Source: Paenibacillus sp. BSR1-1 (lineage in GTDB: Bacteria > Bacillota > Bacilli > Bacillales > Cytobacillaceae). From it: a stretch of 64,000 bases of DNA. Numbering within the stretch: the first letter of the stretch is position 1; the number at the start of each line of letters is the position of its first letter. The notes under the pieces are model-generated. The model did not search any database. It worked only from the letters and a program-made list of their open reading frames with translations, and was not told where the DNA came from. The stretch covers positions 186,001 through 250,000 of the forward strand of contig NZ_JAQMWQ010000003.1 of assembly GCF_030403775.1 (NCBI RefSeq). Direction: 5' to 3'. Shown here piece after piece: positions 46,511 to 55,448 of this stretch. The translations under genes and the position numbers were made by a program.

Positions 46511-46537
46511 AAAAAAACCGGCAACAGCCGGTTTTTA
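46511..46537 (-). terminator. Intrinsic terminator of the GH18 gene
   Basis: AACCGGC pairs with GCCGGTT in the leftward direction, and the A run becomes U. Confidence 0.75.
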
Positions 46538-46545
46538 TTAAGCCT

Positions 46546-48285
46546 TTATTTTTGAGTAATCGCTTTGCTCGAATCCAAATTTAATGCAGTCCATGCCGTT
46601 TGATCGCCAAAATACCTTGACCAGGTACCAATGCCGGCAAGCTTATATTTAATTGCTAAATCTGCTCGCTTTTGTAAGGACTGTACATCTTCAATCCAAA
46701 TTTTATAGGTGGCTTTTTCAGCTTCTGAATAATATTCTGCATAATTTTGACCGCTTTCTTCATCGTACGAGGGCTGTAATCCCTTTTCAGTGATCCATGT
46801 TTTTACCTTATCCATTGCTAGTGCCTCAGCAGTTAGTTCCATCGTTCCATCTAGCTTCGTTTGTTCCTTCCAAAGTCTCGCATATAAAGGAACACCAAGG
46901 ACTAACTTTGTATTTGGAACCTCTGTCAGCAGTTTCTCTAGATTGCTTTCGACCCATGGAAGGCTTGCTACACTACCAGCATCAGTGGAAGCACTTGTGT
47001 GTTCATCATAGGCCATCACGATTAAATAATCAGCAATTTGAGCGAGTTTCGTTCTTTCATAGAAGGATGACCAGTTGTTATTTTCACCGGCCGAAAAGGT
47101 AATATCCATAGAAACGATCAATCCAGCTTCATGCAAGTATGGTGCTGCTTCCCTGATAAACTGGGTCACGAGCGGACCATCCTCTGGATTTACATTTTCA
47201 ATATCAAAATTAAGCCCTTGTAATTGATACATCTGGCTATATTGCAGCAATTGGCGAATGATCTTTTGCCTTGTTTCATAGTCTTTAAATGCTTCGCCTG
47301 TGAGCTTTGGATCAAAGGCATTAGAAAACACTCCCCAAACTTGATAGCCTTTCCCATGCGCCCATTTGCTATAGTCAAGAGAAGCAAGATTTTTTAACGT
47401 TCCATCACTTCCGGCTAGTGAGAACCAAGTTGGTGATACCACATTAACGCCAGTCAATTCAGGGATTTTTGCAGTATCAGGATTTTTCTTATAAACTGCT
47501 TCCCACGTTAATTGTATCGGTCCTTTCAATTTCGGCAGCTGAAAGGTCTTACTTTCTTGGTCTATCGTGATTCTCACTGCTTTCCCCTTCTGGACGTATT
47601 CTTTTTTGATATATCCACTAATGCCATTGGTTTTCCTAACAAGATAGAAATCTTCCTTTTCACCTTCAATAATCACGGCTTCCTGTTTTTTCATATCAGC
47701 CGTGTAGGGTGATCGCCATGTAGGCTTACTACGAAGTCTTAGCTTTTCTTCCTTAACGTCCTTATCTATTATTCTTGCAGTCTCGTATTTTTCACCATCA
47801 CGCTGAACCCAAATGGCTTCACTTCCCGGTAATTGCTTGTATTTTATGGGGAAGAATGAAAGGATTGAATCAATAGCAACGAAAATTTTTCCGTCCTTCG
47901 ATAGAATTGGTGACAACTGTAAGGTAACCCCTTTTTGATTGACAAAATAGGATAATGAATCTGTCGGCATTTGAACAACTTTGTCCTTTGTAGTAATAAT
48001 CACAGATTTTGATTTTTGATCATAAAGGATGGACGGATCTATTTGTTCTTGTAAAAATGTAAGCGGGACAAACACAGTATTCCCTTCAACAATGCCATTT
48101 CCCTGCTGGTTCCCATTATACAGTATCGGATTTTCCCCTTTAAAATAAGTTATTTTCTCTGTCGAGGCAAAAGGATAGAAAAATAGAAAAATCGATGAAA
48201 TGATAAGCAAACCTGCCCCTATCAATCCACCGAGAATTAATTTTGGTGAAATTGTTTTTGACTTTTGATATTCAATGCGTGCCAT
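46546..48285 (-). CDS. Glycoside hydrolase family 18 protein with copper-amine-oxidase-like and SH3 domains
   Basis: 579 residues. An N-terminal membrane anchor (residues 15-38) is followed by a copper amine oxidase N-terminal-like (stalk) domain (about 45-165), an SH3b domain (about 175-235) and a GH18 barrel (about 265-570). The active-site strand reads LQGLNFDIENVNPED with the catalytic Glu in DIE, and IADYLIVMAYDEH supports the fold. Such proteins act on cell wall or spore peptidoglycan N-acetylglucosamine bonds; the substrate here is inferred. AAGGAGG lies before the ATG. It is divergent from plsY. Confidence 0.87.
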   Translation of the reverse strand: MARIEYQKSKTISPKLILGGLIGAGLLIISSIFLFFYPFASTEKITYFKGENPILYNGNQQGNGIVEGNTVFVPLTFLQEQIDPSILYDQKSKSVIITTKDKVVQMPTDSLSYFVNQKGVTLQLSPILSKDGKIFVAIDSILSFFPIKYKQLPGSEAIWVQRDGEKYETARIIDKDVKEEKLRLRSKPTWRSPYTADMKKQEAVIIEGEKEDFYLVRKTNGISGYIKKEYVQKGKAVRITIDQESKTFQLPKLKGPIQLTWEAVYKKNPDTAKIPELTGVNVVSPTWFSLAGSDGTLKNLASLDYSKWAHGKGYQVWGVFSNAFDPKLTGEAFKDYETRQKIIRQLLQYSQMYQLQGLNFDIENVNPEDGPLVTQFIREAAPYLHEAGLIVSMDITFSAGENNNWSSFYERTKLAQIADYLIVMAYDEHTSASTDAGSVASLPWVESNLEKLLTEVPNTKLVLGVPLYARLWKEQTKLDGTMELTAEALAMDKVKTWITEKGLQPSYDEESGQNYAEYYSEAEKATYKIWIEDVQSLQKRADLAIKYKLAGIGTWSRYFGDQTAWTALNLDSSKAITQK

Positions 48286-48451
48286 GAGATAGTTCCTCCT
48301 TGATTCTATCGTAAGGTATCATTTGGGTATTGAGAAGATATTTTTCTTTATTAGGTGTTTTTTCATGTTTATATCCAAGCTGCATAGTGTTTTTTCAGAA
48401 ATACATGGTAAAATAGAAGAACTGGATCTTTTATAGAAGGAGAAATTATCA

Positions 48452-49051
48452 ATGGTTCAAATTATTTTAGTCTTGATCCTGGCTTATTTGCTCGGCTCTA
48501 TCCCCTCAGGTTTAATTATTGGAAAAGTGTTTTATAAGACCGATATCCGTCAGCATGGCAGCGGGAATTTAGGCGGTACCAATACCTTTCGAACCCTTGG
48601 GGTAAAAGCAGGTTTAGTTGTTACCCTGGCTGATATATTGAAAGGAACGTTAGCAGCAGCATTGCCACATTTATTTCATCTTGACATAAATCCTCTATTA
48701 GCTGGAGGTTTCGCTCTTATCGGACACACGTATCCCATCTTTGCCGGGTTTCGCGGTGGGAAAGCAGTTGCCACTTCTGCCGGTGTAATTCTGTATTGCG
48801 CACCATGGATGTTTGTTGCGGTCCTAATTGCTTTCTTTATTAGCCTATACATAACGAAATATGTTTCACTATCTTCGATGATTGCAGGAATTATTGCGAT
48901 TCTTTTTACATTAATATCAGGGTTTACTCGAGAATGGGACATCCCCTTACTAATTGCTGTAATATTAATAGTAACCTTTGTCATTTACCGGCACCGGGCA
49001 AACATTAAAAGAATAATCAATAAAACTGAACCCAAAATTAAATGGCTCTAA
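48452..49051 (+). CDS. plsY: Glycerol-3-phosphate acyltransferase PlsY
   Basis: 199 residues, five helices. It transfers acyl groups from acyl phosphate to glycerol 3-phosphate, the first step of phospholipid synthesis. The three conserved motifs are visible: [28 protein letters not shown] and [12 protein letters not shown]. It is the yneS locus of B. subtilis, in the conserved yneR-plsY-yneT-parE neighbourhood. AGAAGGAG precedes the ATG. Confidence 0.96.
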   Translation: MVQIILVLILAYLLGSIPSGLIIGKVFYKTDIRQHGSGNLGGTNTFRTLGVKAGLVVTLADILKGTLAAALPHLFHLDINPLLAGGFALIGHTYPIFAGFRGGKAVATSAGVILYCAPWMFVAVLIAFFISLYITKYVSLSSMIAGIIAILFTLISGFTREWDIPLLIAVILIVTFVIYRHRANIKRIINKTEPKIKWL

Positions 49052-49084
49052 AGGAACTGAACGGTCCTTTAGGGCCTTTTTTCA
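49050..49084 (+). terminator. Probable terminator of plsY
   Basis: AAAGGA pairs with TCCTTT, and a T run follows AGGGCC. The stem is short with alternatives. Confidence 0.5.
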
Positions 49085-49169
49085 TAGAATTTTCATAATT
49101 ATTCCATGCAGCCCGTATGATTTAAGGTAAAATAAAGTTATATAACAGTACCTTTTGGGGGTGTTTTGG

Positions 49170-49346
49170 ATGCAAAAAGTAAAGATCGACTATCATTTTT
49201 CAACGGTAGTATCAGACAGTAATGATGTGAATGAATTTATTGTTGAATTTTCTCCTTCTCAACCCGCCGATACCACTCAACCAAAGGTCACAAAAGATTT
49301 TGATGAATTAATTGAGTTCCTTCTGGAAATAGACCAAAATGAATAA
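49170..49346 (+). CDS. Small acidic protein of unknown function
   Basis: 58 residues, MQKVKIDYHFSTVVSDSNDV at the start and an acidic end (DFDELIEFLLEIDQNE). TGGGGGTG lies about 8 nt before ATG 49170, so an upstream in-frame start is rejected. A good ribosome site and balanced codon use support translation. No family recognised. It follows plsY by 118 bp. Confidence 0.6.
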   Translation: MQKVKIDYHFSTVVSDSNDVNEFIVEFSPSQPADTTQPKVTKDFDELIEFLLEIDQNE

Positions 49347-49388
49347 TTAATTGGCTGTGTTAAAGATTATTATTGATGTTTTACCCCT

Positions 49389-49579
49389 GTTGATTGGAGT
49401 GGAAGGCGCGAGACTCCTCGAAAATGCTAACGCATTTCCTTCGTGCGTGGGCGGATTCGAGGATGCAATTCAATGTCCTGCGGGAGTACGGGACAGGGGA
49501 GACCCCACAGGCGCTTTGCGCCGAGGAGGCTCCCCGAACCGCCCGTGAACCGCTCGCGCCTGGAACGGAAATCAACACG
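49389..49579. repeat. GC-rich intergenic repeat element, copy B, with an inserted hairpin
   Basis: It begins GTTGATTGGAGTGGAAGG and ends GCGCCTGGAACGGAAATCAAC. It matches the reverse complement of copy A (40035-40179), except that about 55-60 bp are inserted after GCGAGACTCCT. The insert carries its own stem, CCTCGAA near 49417 with TTCGAGG near 49457, and the flanking sequence resumes with GCGGGAGTACGGG. Overlapping open frames in this island are artefacts of its GC content. Confidence 0.78.
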
Positions 49580-49724
49580 CAAGTTTAACACTGCCAATTC
49601 ATTAAAAAAGCGGAGCCGCCATTAGCTGGACCTCCGCTTTTCTTTATTTCTGCAGCATTATTTTAATATTTACCTGAAATATTATATAGTAATAATAAGA
49701 AACCTACCATTAATAGGAGTACAT

Positions 49725-50873
49725 ATGAAAAAAAGAGTCATTGTACAGTCTTTTATTATTATATCTATTTGTATTATCGGAACCGTTTACATCCTTCTTC
49801 AGCAAAAAAATACGGACAAAAAAGAAAATAATCACTCTTTCCAGAAACATAAACAGCGGCCTTCCTTGATCGAAAATCGAGAATTGCAGGAAAAGGTGAC
49901 ACTTGGTGCCATCGGGGATATTCTGATCCACAATCACGTTTATCAGGATGCCTTCAATGGAGCTTCCTATGATTTCGTTCCAATGTTTGAAAATGTAAAG
50001 ACATTATTGGAAAATCCAGATGTCCTTACGGCAAATCAAGAAAGTATGTTAGGAGGAACAGAGTTCGGGCTATCAGGCTATCCAATGTTTAACAGTCCCC
50101 ATGAGGTTGCCGATGCCCTTGTTGCAACGGGAGTCGATATTGTTTCAACGGCTAATAATCATACACTCGATAAAGGCGAAAAAGGAATTCAGTCCGAAAC
50201 TGCTTATTTGAATTCGATCGGTTTACCTCATGTTGGAAGCTTCCTTGATGAAAAAGATCACCAAAAATTAAGGATAGTCCATAAAAATGGCATTAAGCTT
50301 GCCTTCCTAGCCTATACATATGGAACGAACGGCATCCCTGTTCCAAAAGGAAAGGATTTTCTCGTTAACCTTATCAATCGAGAAGTGATGAAGGAAGAAA
50401 TTCACCGTGCTAGAAAAGAAGCGGATGTAGTGGTGATGAGCATCCATTGGGGAAATGAGTATCAGCGAATCCCGACGAAAGAACAAAAGGATTTAGCACA
50501 ATTTCTAGCGAATGAAGGTGTTGATATCATCTTTGGAACGCATCCCCATGTCCTTCAGCCGATGGATTGGATTGAAACGAGCGATGGCAGAAAAACATTC
50601 ATTGTATATTCCTTAGGCAACTTTATTTCAGCCCAGCACGGTGATTACAAAGATATTGGCGGGTTAGCAACCATTGATATATTCAAACACATTTCCGACA
50701 AAGGAAATTCGATAGAGCTTTCAAATCCTGTTTTTTATCCAACCTATGTGACGAGTCAGAAAAATCATCATTTTCGTGTCGTACCGTTAGAAAAAGCAGG
50801 CGGCTTTGGACTGCAAAATGCGGAAGCAAAATACAAGGAAATCCAATCCCACATGGTTCAGTGGCTCAAATAG
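49725..50873 (+). CDS. CapA-family (poly-gamma-glutamate capsule synthesis-like) metallophosphatase
   Basis: 382 residues. An N-terminal signal anchor (residues 7-25) is followed by a PGA_cap metallophosphatase domain: GAIGDILIHNHVY, TANQESMLGG, STANNHTLDKGEKG, SIHWGNEYQ and FGTHPHVLQP, which together hold the metal ligands. CapA proteins take part in poly-gamma-glutamate capsule export or anchoring, but no capB or capC lies nearby, so a different extracellular role is possible. AGGAG precedes the ATG. Confidence 0.86.
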   Translation: MKKRVIVQSFIIISICIIGTVYILLQQKNTDKKENNHSFQKHKQRPSLIENRELQEKVTLGAIGDILIHNHVYQDAFNGASYDFVPMFENVKTLLENPDVLTANQESMLGGTEFGLSGYPMFNSPHEVADALVATGVDIVSTANNHTLDKGEKGIQSETAYLNSIGLPHVGSFLDEKDHQKLRIVHKNGIKLAFLAYTYGTNGIPVPKGKDFLVNLINREVMKEEIHRARKEADVVVMSIHWGNEYQRIPTKEQKDLAQFLANEGVDIIFGTHPHVLQPMDWIETSDGRKTFIVYSLGNFISAQHGDYKDIGGLATIDIFKHISDKGNSIELSNPVFYPTYVTSQKNHHFRVVPLEKAGGFGLQNAEAKYKEIQSHMVQWLK

Positions 50874-50957
50874 CGGTGATTTTTAATAAATCTTATCGTT
50901 ATGCCTAAATAGAGTTATCATTTATAATAACAATGAGGAAAAAGGAAAGGAGACCGC

Positions 50958-51254
50958 ATGAAAATACACATTTCAAAAGAAGCAGCAGCGTGGTATATCG
51001 AAGAACTCAATATTAATAATGGTGACTTTGTCCGCTTTTTTGTAAGGTATGGCGGATGCAGCACCGTTCAAAGTGGATTTTCACTCGGTGTTTCGACCGA
51101 GGAGCCAGTCGATATCGGTGCGGCCGCAAATCTAGATGGGATTACTTTTTATATTGAAGAAAAAGACTTGTGGTACTTTGATAATCATGATTTAGTCATT
51201 AATTTTCATTCTGATTATGAGGAACCTGTCTTTGAATATAAAAAAATGGATTAA
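50958..51254 (+). CDS. yneR: HesB-like protein YneR
   Basis: 98 residues of the HesB/IscA-like fold. VRYGGCSTVQSGFSLG is the family loop, with one cysteine; the C-terminal Cys-x-Cys of true A-type iron-sulfur carriers is absent (the end reads YEEPVFEYKKMD). This is the YneR/YfhF-type branch of unknown function. GGAAAGGAG precedes the ATG. Its position matches B. subtilis yneR. Confidence 0.87.
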   Translation: MKIHISKEAAAWYIEELNINNGDFVRFFVRYGGCSTVQSGFSLGVSTEEPVDIGAAANLDGITFYIEEKDLWYFDNHDLVINFHSDYEEPVFEYKKMD

Positions 51255-51262
51255 AAGAATAA

Positions 51263-51296
51263 GCACAGTTGAAAAGTCCTTATTTCTCAACTGTGC
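51263..51296. terminator. Shared hairpin between yneR and yneQ
   Basis: GCACAGTTGA and TCAACTGTGC form a 10-bp stem that overlaps the last codons of yneQ. No long T run. Confidence 0.6.
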
Positions 51297-51591
51297 CGTT
51301 CATCCATATATGCCTCGTTAAACCTTCCTGCTTAAGAATCTCTTGCTGGCGAGGGCCAATTAAATCAAAATGAGAATAGCCGTCGATTCGGTGATGAATC
51401 CACTCTTTTTTCAAACCGTATTTAATCCCCCATTCTGCCAATTTTTCAAGATCCGAACAGCCCACCTTGGTTACAGTCTTACAGCCAGGGAAACGGTCAT
51501 CCAGCCAGTAATGGGTTAAAAATGCAATTTCCCCGTTATCGATTTTCCTTTTCCATTCGATTAACTCTCGCCTTTTTATGCCAAAAGCCAA
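51280..51591 (-). CDS. yneQ: Conserved protein YneQ
   Basis: 103 residues with no known function. It starts at TTG (MAFGIKRRELIEWKRKI) with GGGGTGA 6 nt upstream. HYWLDDRFPGCKTVTKVGC and HHRIDGYSHFDLIGPRQQEIL are the recognisable conserved stretches. It follows yneP by 18 bp on the same strand, as in B. subtilis. Confidence 0.8.
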   Translation of the reverse strand: MAFGIKRRELIEWKRKIDNGEIAFLTHYWLDDRFPGCKTVTKVGCSDLEKLAEWGIKYGLKKEWIHHRIDGYSHFDLIGPRQQEILKQEGLTRHIWMNGTVEK

Positions 51592-51609
51592 TTAATTCAC
51601 CCCAATGCT

Positions 51610-52041
51610 TCAATCCTTTTTCTTAATTTCCTCATACTTTAAATACCATTCCGGAAATGTCTTTTTAAAAGAAGTTGGTCTGAAATTATCTTTTCTAACA
51701 ATAATATGGGTGGATTTACCCTCGGCACATACTTCTTCATCCCCGTTGAAAATGGTATAACCATAGATGGTCTTAATTCCATCATTTAGTTCAACCCATG
51801 TTTTGACGAAAGCTTTATCACCATATCTTAACGGCTTTTTGTAGGTGATTTGAATATCATAGACGGGAGCATAATAGCCTGCTTCTTCCATTGAAAGATA
51901 ACTATAACCAATATCTTCAATAAAGCCTGTTCGGCCTAACTCAAAAAATTTTAAATAATTAGCATGATAAATGACACCCATCATATCGGTATCTGCGTAG
52001 TAAAGCTGGATTTCTCTATGAGAAACAAAATAATTATCCAC
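51610..52041 (-). CDS. yneP: Acyl-CoA thioesterase-like protein YneP (4HBT)
   Basis: 143 residues, hot-dog fold of the 4-hydroxybenzoyl-CoA thioesterase type. YYADTDMMGVIYHANYLKFF is the active-site stretch with the catalytic Asp (near 17). The GTG at 52041 follows AAAGGA. It lies 24 bp after the AAA+ ATPase gene and before yneQ, forming a three-gene unit. The acyl-CoA substrate is unknown. Confidence 0.87.
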   Translation of the reverse strand: MDNYFVSHREIQLYYADTDMMGVIYHANYLKFFELGRTGFIEDIGYSYLSMEEAGYYAPVYDIQITYKKPLRYGDKAFVKTWVELNDGIKTIYGYTIFNGDEEVCAEGKSTHIIVRKDNFRPTSFKKTFPEWYLKYEEIKKKD

Positions 52042-52065
52042 AAAAATGTTCCTTTCTTTTTTCGT

Positions 52066-54396
52066 TTATTTACATTTCATCAATGCGTTTATAACATCGG
52101 CCAAATCCAGAAATAATGACATTTCTAGGAGATTTGTTTCCTGCCCTGTCATTAATCGAGCAGCCTGTGCTTGAATGATTTCATCGACTAAATTGGTTGC
52201 AAAGCGGCCATTCCCTTTGAAATTTTCAGCTTCCAACGTTTCACGCAGCAACGTACTTGCTTCTTTTGTCAATTGATATTGGAATCGGCCTGCATAGACT
52301 TCCATAATGGACAGCATTTCTTCCGTAGAATAATCAGGGAAGAAAAAGAACTTTTTAAACCTTGAACGGAGACCGGGATTACTTTCTAGTAATTCGTCCA
52401 TTTCGTTTGGATATCCTGCCAGCACGACAACCAAATTTTCATTATGCTTTGTCATTTCATCGACAAGGGTATCAATGACCTCTTTCCCGAAATCACCGGT
52501 TGTGTGGCCAAGCAGTGAATAGGCTTCGTCGATAAACAGAACTCCCCCAAGGGCTTGCCTGATCATTTTCTTTGTTTTCCCTGCAGTCTGCCCCACATAG
52601 CCTGCTACAAAATCGGCGCGGCTGGCGACAATCAGATGCCCCCTCTTTAAAATGCCACACTCTCTCAGCATTTCAGCATATAGTTTGGCAACCGTTGTTT
52701 TCCCCGTTCCTGGATTTCCTGTGAAAACAGCATGAAGCTGAATCGGTACTGTCGGCAGTCCTTGATTCCGTCTAAACTGCTGCATTTTTACAAAAGAAAT
52801 CAGTGCATGCATTTCATTTTTGATGGAATTTAAACCAATTAACCTGTTTAATTGATCCTTTGGTGAATCTACTGTGTTCGATTTCTCAATCAGGAAATCT
52901 TCCTTATTTAACATCATATAATCCATGAATTCATCGTTGTTAACCTGTTTTTCTGAGCCCTTTTTAAAAATAGCATCCATAACAATGTTCTTAACGGTTC
53001 TAGCATTTCCGAAAGTGTCATCCACCCGCTCCATATCCAATCGGTTAACCATTTCGATTTTCGCTTCTTCCGTCATAAAATAGTCATTCTCTGAAGCAAT
53101 TTGTTCAGCAATCCTCACTAATTCTTCGTTGGAGTAATTAGGGAGATGAATGAAATTAGATTGTGGAAAGCGGCTTCGTAAACCAGGATTTGCATCTAAA
53201 AAAGATCGCATTTCTTCCGGATATCCGGCTAATATGACAGCGAACTTTCCTCCGTATTCCGAACTCGTCATCATCGAAACAAGTGTATCTACAGCCGCCT
53301 GTCCATAGTCATTTCCTGATTGGCCTTCCCGTTTAAGGCTGTAGGCTTCATCAATGAACAGCACTCCACCAATAGAGCGTTCAACGACTGCTTTAATGTT
53401 TTCTTCAGTCTGACCGACAAAGGCCCCGACCAATTGTGCCCGATTCGTCTCGACCACTTCTTCATGTGGAAGCACACCTAATTCGTGATAAATTTTAGCC
53501 AATAGGCGGGCAAGTGTGGTTTTCCCGGTTCCCGGATTCCCAGTCAAGATCATATTAAGGCTTAAATCATCTTTAATTTGGAAACCGATTTCCTTGCGGG
53601 TCTTTTGATACTTGATAAATCGATAAAAATCGTTGACCCGTTTTTTTACCTGATCCATTCCGATCATTGTGTTCAGCTGGTCCAAGGCAGTGTCAAAAGT
53701 TTCTTTGATGTCTTCTTTTTCTTGAAAATGACTTTGCCACTGCAGTTTAAGATCTTCCACAGCTGCCAAATGTGCTTTTAAATCATCATAAAAGGTGGAG
53801 GTATGAAACACTCCGGTGATGGACTGGTCATATTCTTCTGCTGCCTTTAACAAACTGACGGTTTCGGCTATCGCAGCAGAAAGCAACTCAAAAAGCATTT
53901 GATACTTTGCGGTAATATTATTGTCTGTCAGCCCAGTGGCAAGGTTCCTTTCCTTTTTCAACTCAATTAAGGAATCGTCCGCCACTGATAAAAATCGTTG
54001 GCAAATTTGTATGTATTCTTCAGCGGTTTTCTTTTTAGCGGTGCGGTTATCTGTTTCCCTAATCGATGGAAAAGAAAGCTGTGTCAATATATCCTTCCAT
54101 TTATTCCAATCAGACTGAAGCAAATATTTCTTGGCTTTTTGATTATGTGGATTTAACTCCAATGCTTTGTCAAACCAAAAATCGGCCAATGAATCCTTTT
54201 TATTCCGCGCTTTTCGTGAAATCGCTGCAAAGGTTAAAAGCTTTGATCGTGTTAGTGGATTTTTTTCCTTCCCTAACAAACTCATCAATAGGTTTTCATC
54301 AGATATAAAACCCTTTTGGTCCAATTCTGTTTTCCAACGGATGATGTGCTGCTCTGTTATTACTTGATTGTTAATTTGTTGATTCAATATCATCAC
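52066..54396 (-). CDS. Double AAA+ ATPase of the SpoVK/CbbX family
   Basis: About 776 residues. Residues 1-230 form a helical, TPR-like head (DKALELNPHNQKAKKYLL). Two AAA+ modules follow, with Walker A TGNPGTGKTTLARLLAK (near 290) and TGNPGTGKTTVAKLYA (near 553), each with GVLFIDEAYSL as Walker B and GLRSRF as the arginine-finger region. SpoVK of B. subtilis has one such module (322 residues), so this is a tandem form. The start is uncertain: MMIL at 54396, or a TTG at 54387 with better spacing from AAAGAAG. It is inserted between tlp and yneP relative to B. subtilis. Confidence 0.87.
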   Translation of the reverse strand: MMILNQQINNQVITEQHIIRWKTELDQKGFISDENLLMSLLGKEKNPLTRSKLLTFAAISRKARNKKDSLADFWFDKALELNPHNQKAKKYLLQSDWNKWKDILTQLSFPSIRETDNRTAKKKTAEEYIQICQRFLSVADDSLIELKKERNLATGLTDNNITAKYQMLFELLSAAIAETVSLLKAAEEYDQSITGVFHTSTFYDDLKAHLAAVEDLKLQWQSHFQEKEDIKETFDTALDQLNTMIGMDQVKKRVNDFYRFIKYQKTRKEIGFQIKDDLSLNMILTGNPGTGKTTLARLLAKIYHELGVLPHEEVVETNRAQLVGAFVGQTEENIKAVVERSIGGVLFIDEAYSLKREGQSGNDYGQAAVDTLVSMMTSSEYGGKFAVILAGYPEEMRSFLDANPGLRSRFPQSNFIHLPNYSNEELVRIAEQIASENDYFMTEEAKIEMVNRLDMERVDDTFGNARTVKNIVMDAIFKKGSEKQVNNDEFMDYMMLNKEDFLIEKSNTVDSPKDQLNRLIGLNSIKNEMHALISFVKMQQFRRNQGLPTVPIQLHAVFTGNPGTGKTTVAKLYAEMLRECGILKRGHLIVASRADFVAGYVGQTAGKTKKMIRQALGGVLFIDEAYSLLGHTTGDFGKEVIDTLVDEMTKHNENLVVVLAGYPNEMDELLESNPGLRSRFKKFFFFPDYSTEEMLSIMEVYAGRFQYQLTKEASTLLRETLEAENFKGNGRFATNLVDEIIQAQAARLMTGQETNLLEMSLFLDLADVINALMKCK

Positions 54397-54447
54397 TTCT
54401 TTATAAAAAATTCCCTTTTATCTTACCATAATACAAGTCCTGAACCT

Positions 54448-54482
54448 AAAAAAAGGATCCGTCCTGTTCGACTAGATCCTTT
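54448..54482 (-). terminator. Intrinsic terminator of tlp
   Basis: AAAGGATC pairs with GATCCTTT, and the A run becomes U leftward. It separates tlp from the SpoVK-like gene. Confidence 0.8.
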
Positions 54483-54504
54483 ACCCGTTTAAGTCTAAAT
54501 TTTC

Positions 54505-54723
54505 TCAGGTCTCATCCTGGATTTCTGCTCGGAATGATTCAACACTCTCACGTCTGCGCTCATTTTTTTCTTCGATTTGCTGGCGTTGTGTTTCACTATC
54601 CGTAAAAGAAAGGGATTGCTCTGCTTTTTGAATATTGTCCTCAGTATTTTGAATCATGGCTTGCAGCTTTTCAGCATTATCGCTGCGATCATCCGGTTTT
54701 GGCTGGTTATTGTATTGTTCCAT
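54505..54723 (-). CDS. tlp: Small acid-soluble spore protein Tlp
   Basis: 72 residues: MEQYNNQPKPDDRSDNAEKL, MIQNTEDNI, and KNERRRESVESFRAEI are hallmarks of Tlp, a minor SASP named for weak thioredoxin-like similarity. It is made in the forespore. AAGGAGG is 8-9 nt before ATG 54723, so the in-frame start six codons upstream is rejected. In B. subtilis sspN and tlp form one operon; here a terminator and an inserted repeat separate them. Confidence 0.92.
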   Translation of the reverse strand: MEQYNNQPKPDDRSDNAEKLQAMIQNTEDNIQKAEQSLSFTDSETQRQQIEEKNERRRESVESFRAEIQDET

Positions 54724-54801
54724 TTGTAAATCCTCCTTCAATATAAATGGTACAGATATAGTTTGTCATGGGGGGTAAAAAATATGTGAAGAATTTCAAC
54801 T

Positions 54802-54966
54802 AAGGCTATTTTCGCAAAGATTGTTGTTTTTCGTATAAGTTCATCAACCCGTTAACTAGATTCTTCGTGGCATCTTTTCGTAAGAACATTTGCGAAAATT
54901 GCCTAGAAACTTTGTAAAGGCCTCTTAACAAGTGCTGGTAGCAACAAAGTTTACGAAAAGAGCCTT
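54802..54966. mobile_element. MITE-like element with terminal inverted repeats
   Basis: A 165-bp element whose ends, AAGGCTATTTTCGCAAAG and CTTTGTT-side GTTTACGAAAAGAGCCTT, are inverted repeats of about 25 bp (AAGGCTnTTTTCGnAAA...TTGTTG). The ends are flanked by TA on both sides, as for TA-targeting IS630/mariner-type elements. It encodes nothing, so a transposase would have to act in trans. It lies between sspN and tlp. Confidence 0.6.
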
Positions 54967-54967
54967 A

Positions 54968-55003
54968 ACAAAAAAGACCCGCGGGCTTAAGCCTGAGGGT
55001 CTT
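54968..55003 (-). terminator. Intrinsic terminator of sspN
   Basis: AGACCC pairs with GGGTCT around an inner GGCTTAAGCC palindrome, and the A run becomes U in the leftward RNA. Confidence 0.75.
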
Positions 55004-55017
55004 ATATCCAATAAAAA

Positions 55018-55158
55018 TTATTCACCTTTTGTTTGAATTACCTGTGCATGCTTGCCAGATGTATCATTCATTTTGTTTCCTTTATTTCCACTAATTCCTT
55101 TAGGTTGTGTCCCAAGATGATCTGGACGAAAACGTTTTGTTTGATAGCCTTTACCCAT
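55018..55158 (-). CDS. sspN: Small acid-soluble spore protein N
   Basis: 46 residues, MGKGYQTKRFRPDHLGTQPK and then GNKGNKMNDTSGKHAQVI, matching SspN (core HxGTQ..GGNKGKQM.D.SGK). It is a minor SASP of the forespore core. The ATG at 55158 is 9 nt from GGAGGG; the ATG two codons upstream is only 3 nt away, so it is less likely. The order yneN-sspN-tlp equals B. subtilis. Confidence 0.88.
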   Translation of the reverse strand: MGKGYQTKRFRPDHLGTQPKGISGNKGNKMNDTSGKHAQVIQTKGE

Positions 55159-55226
55159 AGTCATAATCCCTCCTTGGTTATATTTTGTCCATGAGGATTA
55201 CAAACCATGATTGGCAAACTTTGTGA

Positions 55227-55358
55227 TTACTCCGCTTTTCCGAGGCGTTTTTCTTCTAAGCGCTGTTCGATTTTTTCCATTGCAGCATGGTCTTTCAAAA
55301 GTTGAGATTTATTTTCTGATACTAGTTCTGCGAATGAGCGTTTTCTAGGTTTTCTCAT
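55227..55358 (-). CDS. FbpB-family small basic protein
   Basis: 43 residues: MRKPRKRSFAELVSENKSQL then MEKIEQRLEEKR, matching the Fur-regulated basic protein B family, small proteins that assist an iron-sparing RNA in B. subtilis. AAGGTGATAGT precedes the ATG. No clear Fur box is visible upstream, so iron control is not supported here. It lies between sspN and yneN on the same strand. Confidence 0.75.
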   Translation of the reverse strand: MRKPRKRSFAELVSENKSQLLKDHAAMEKIEQRLEEKRLGKAE

Positions 55359-55448
55359 TACTATCACCTTCCTTATTTCCTATTCTAACAGTTATTATGC
55401 CCGGAAACGGTTGTAATTATTACAACTTTTTGAAAATTTATATAAGAT

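Noticed and set aside
49351-49625. Three overlapping open frames of 60-65 codons on both strands
   Set aside because: They arise from a GC-rich repeat element with few stops, lack ribosome sites and resemble no protein.
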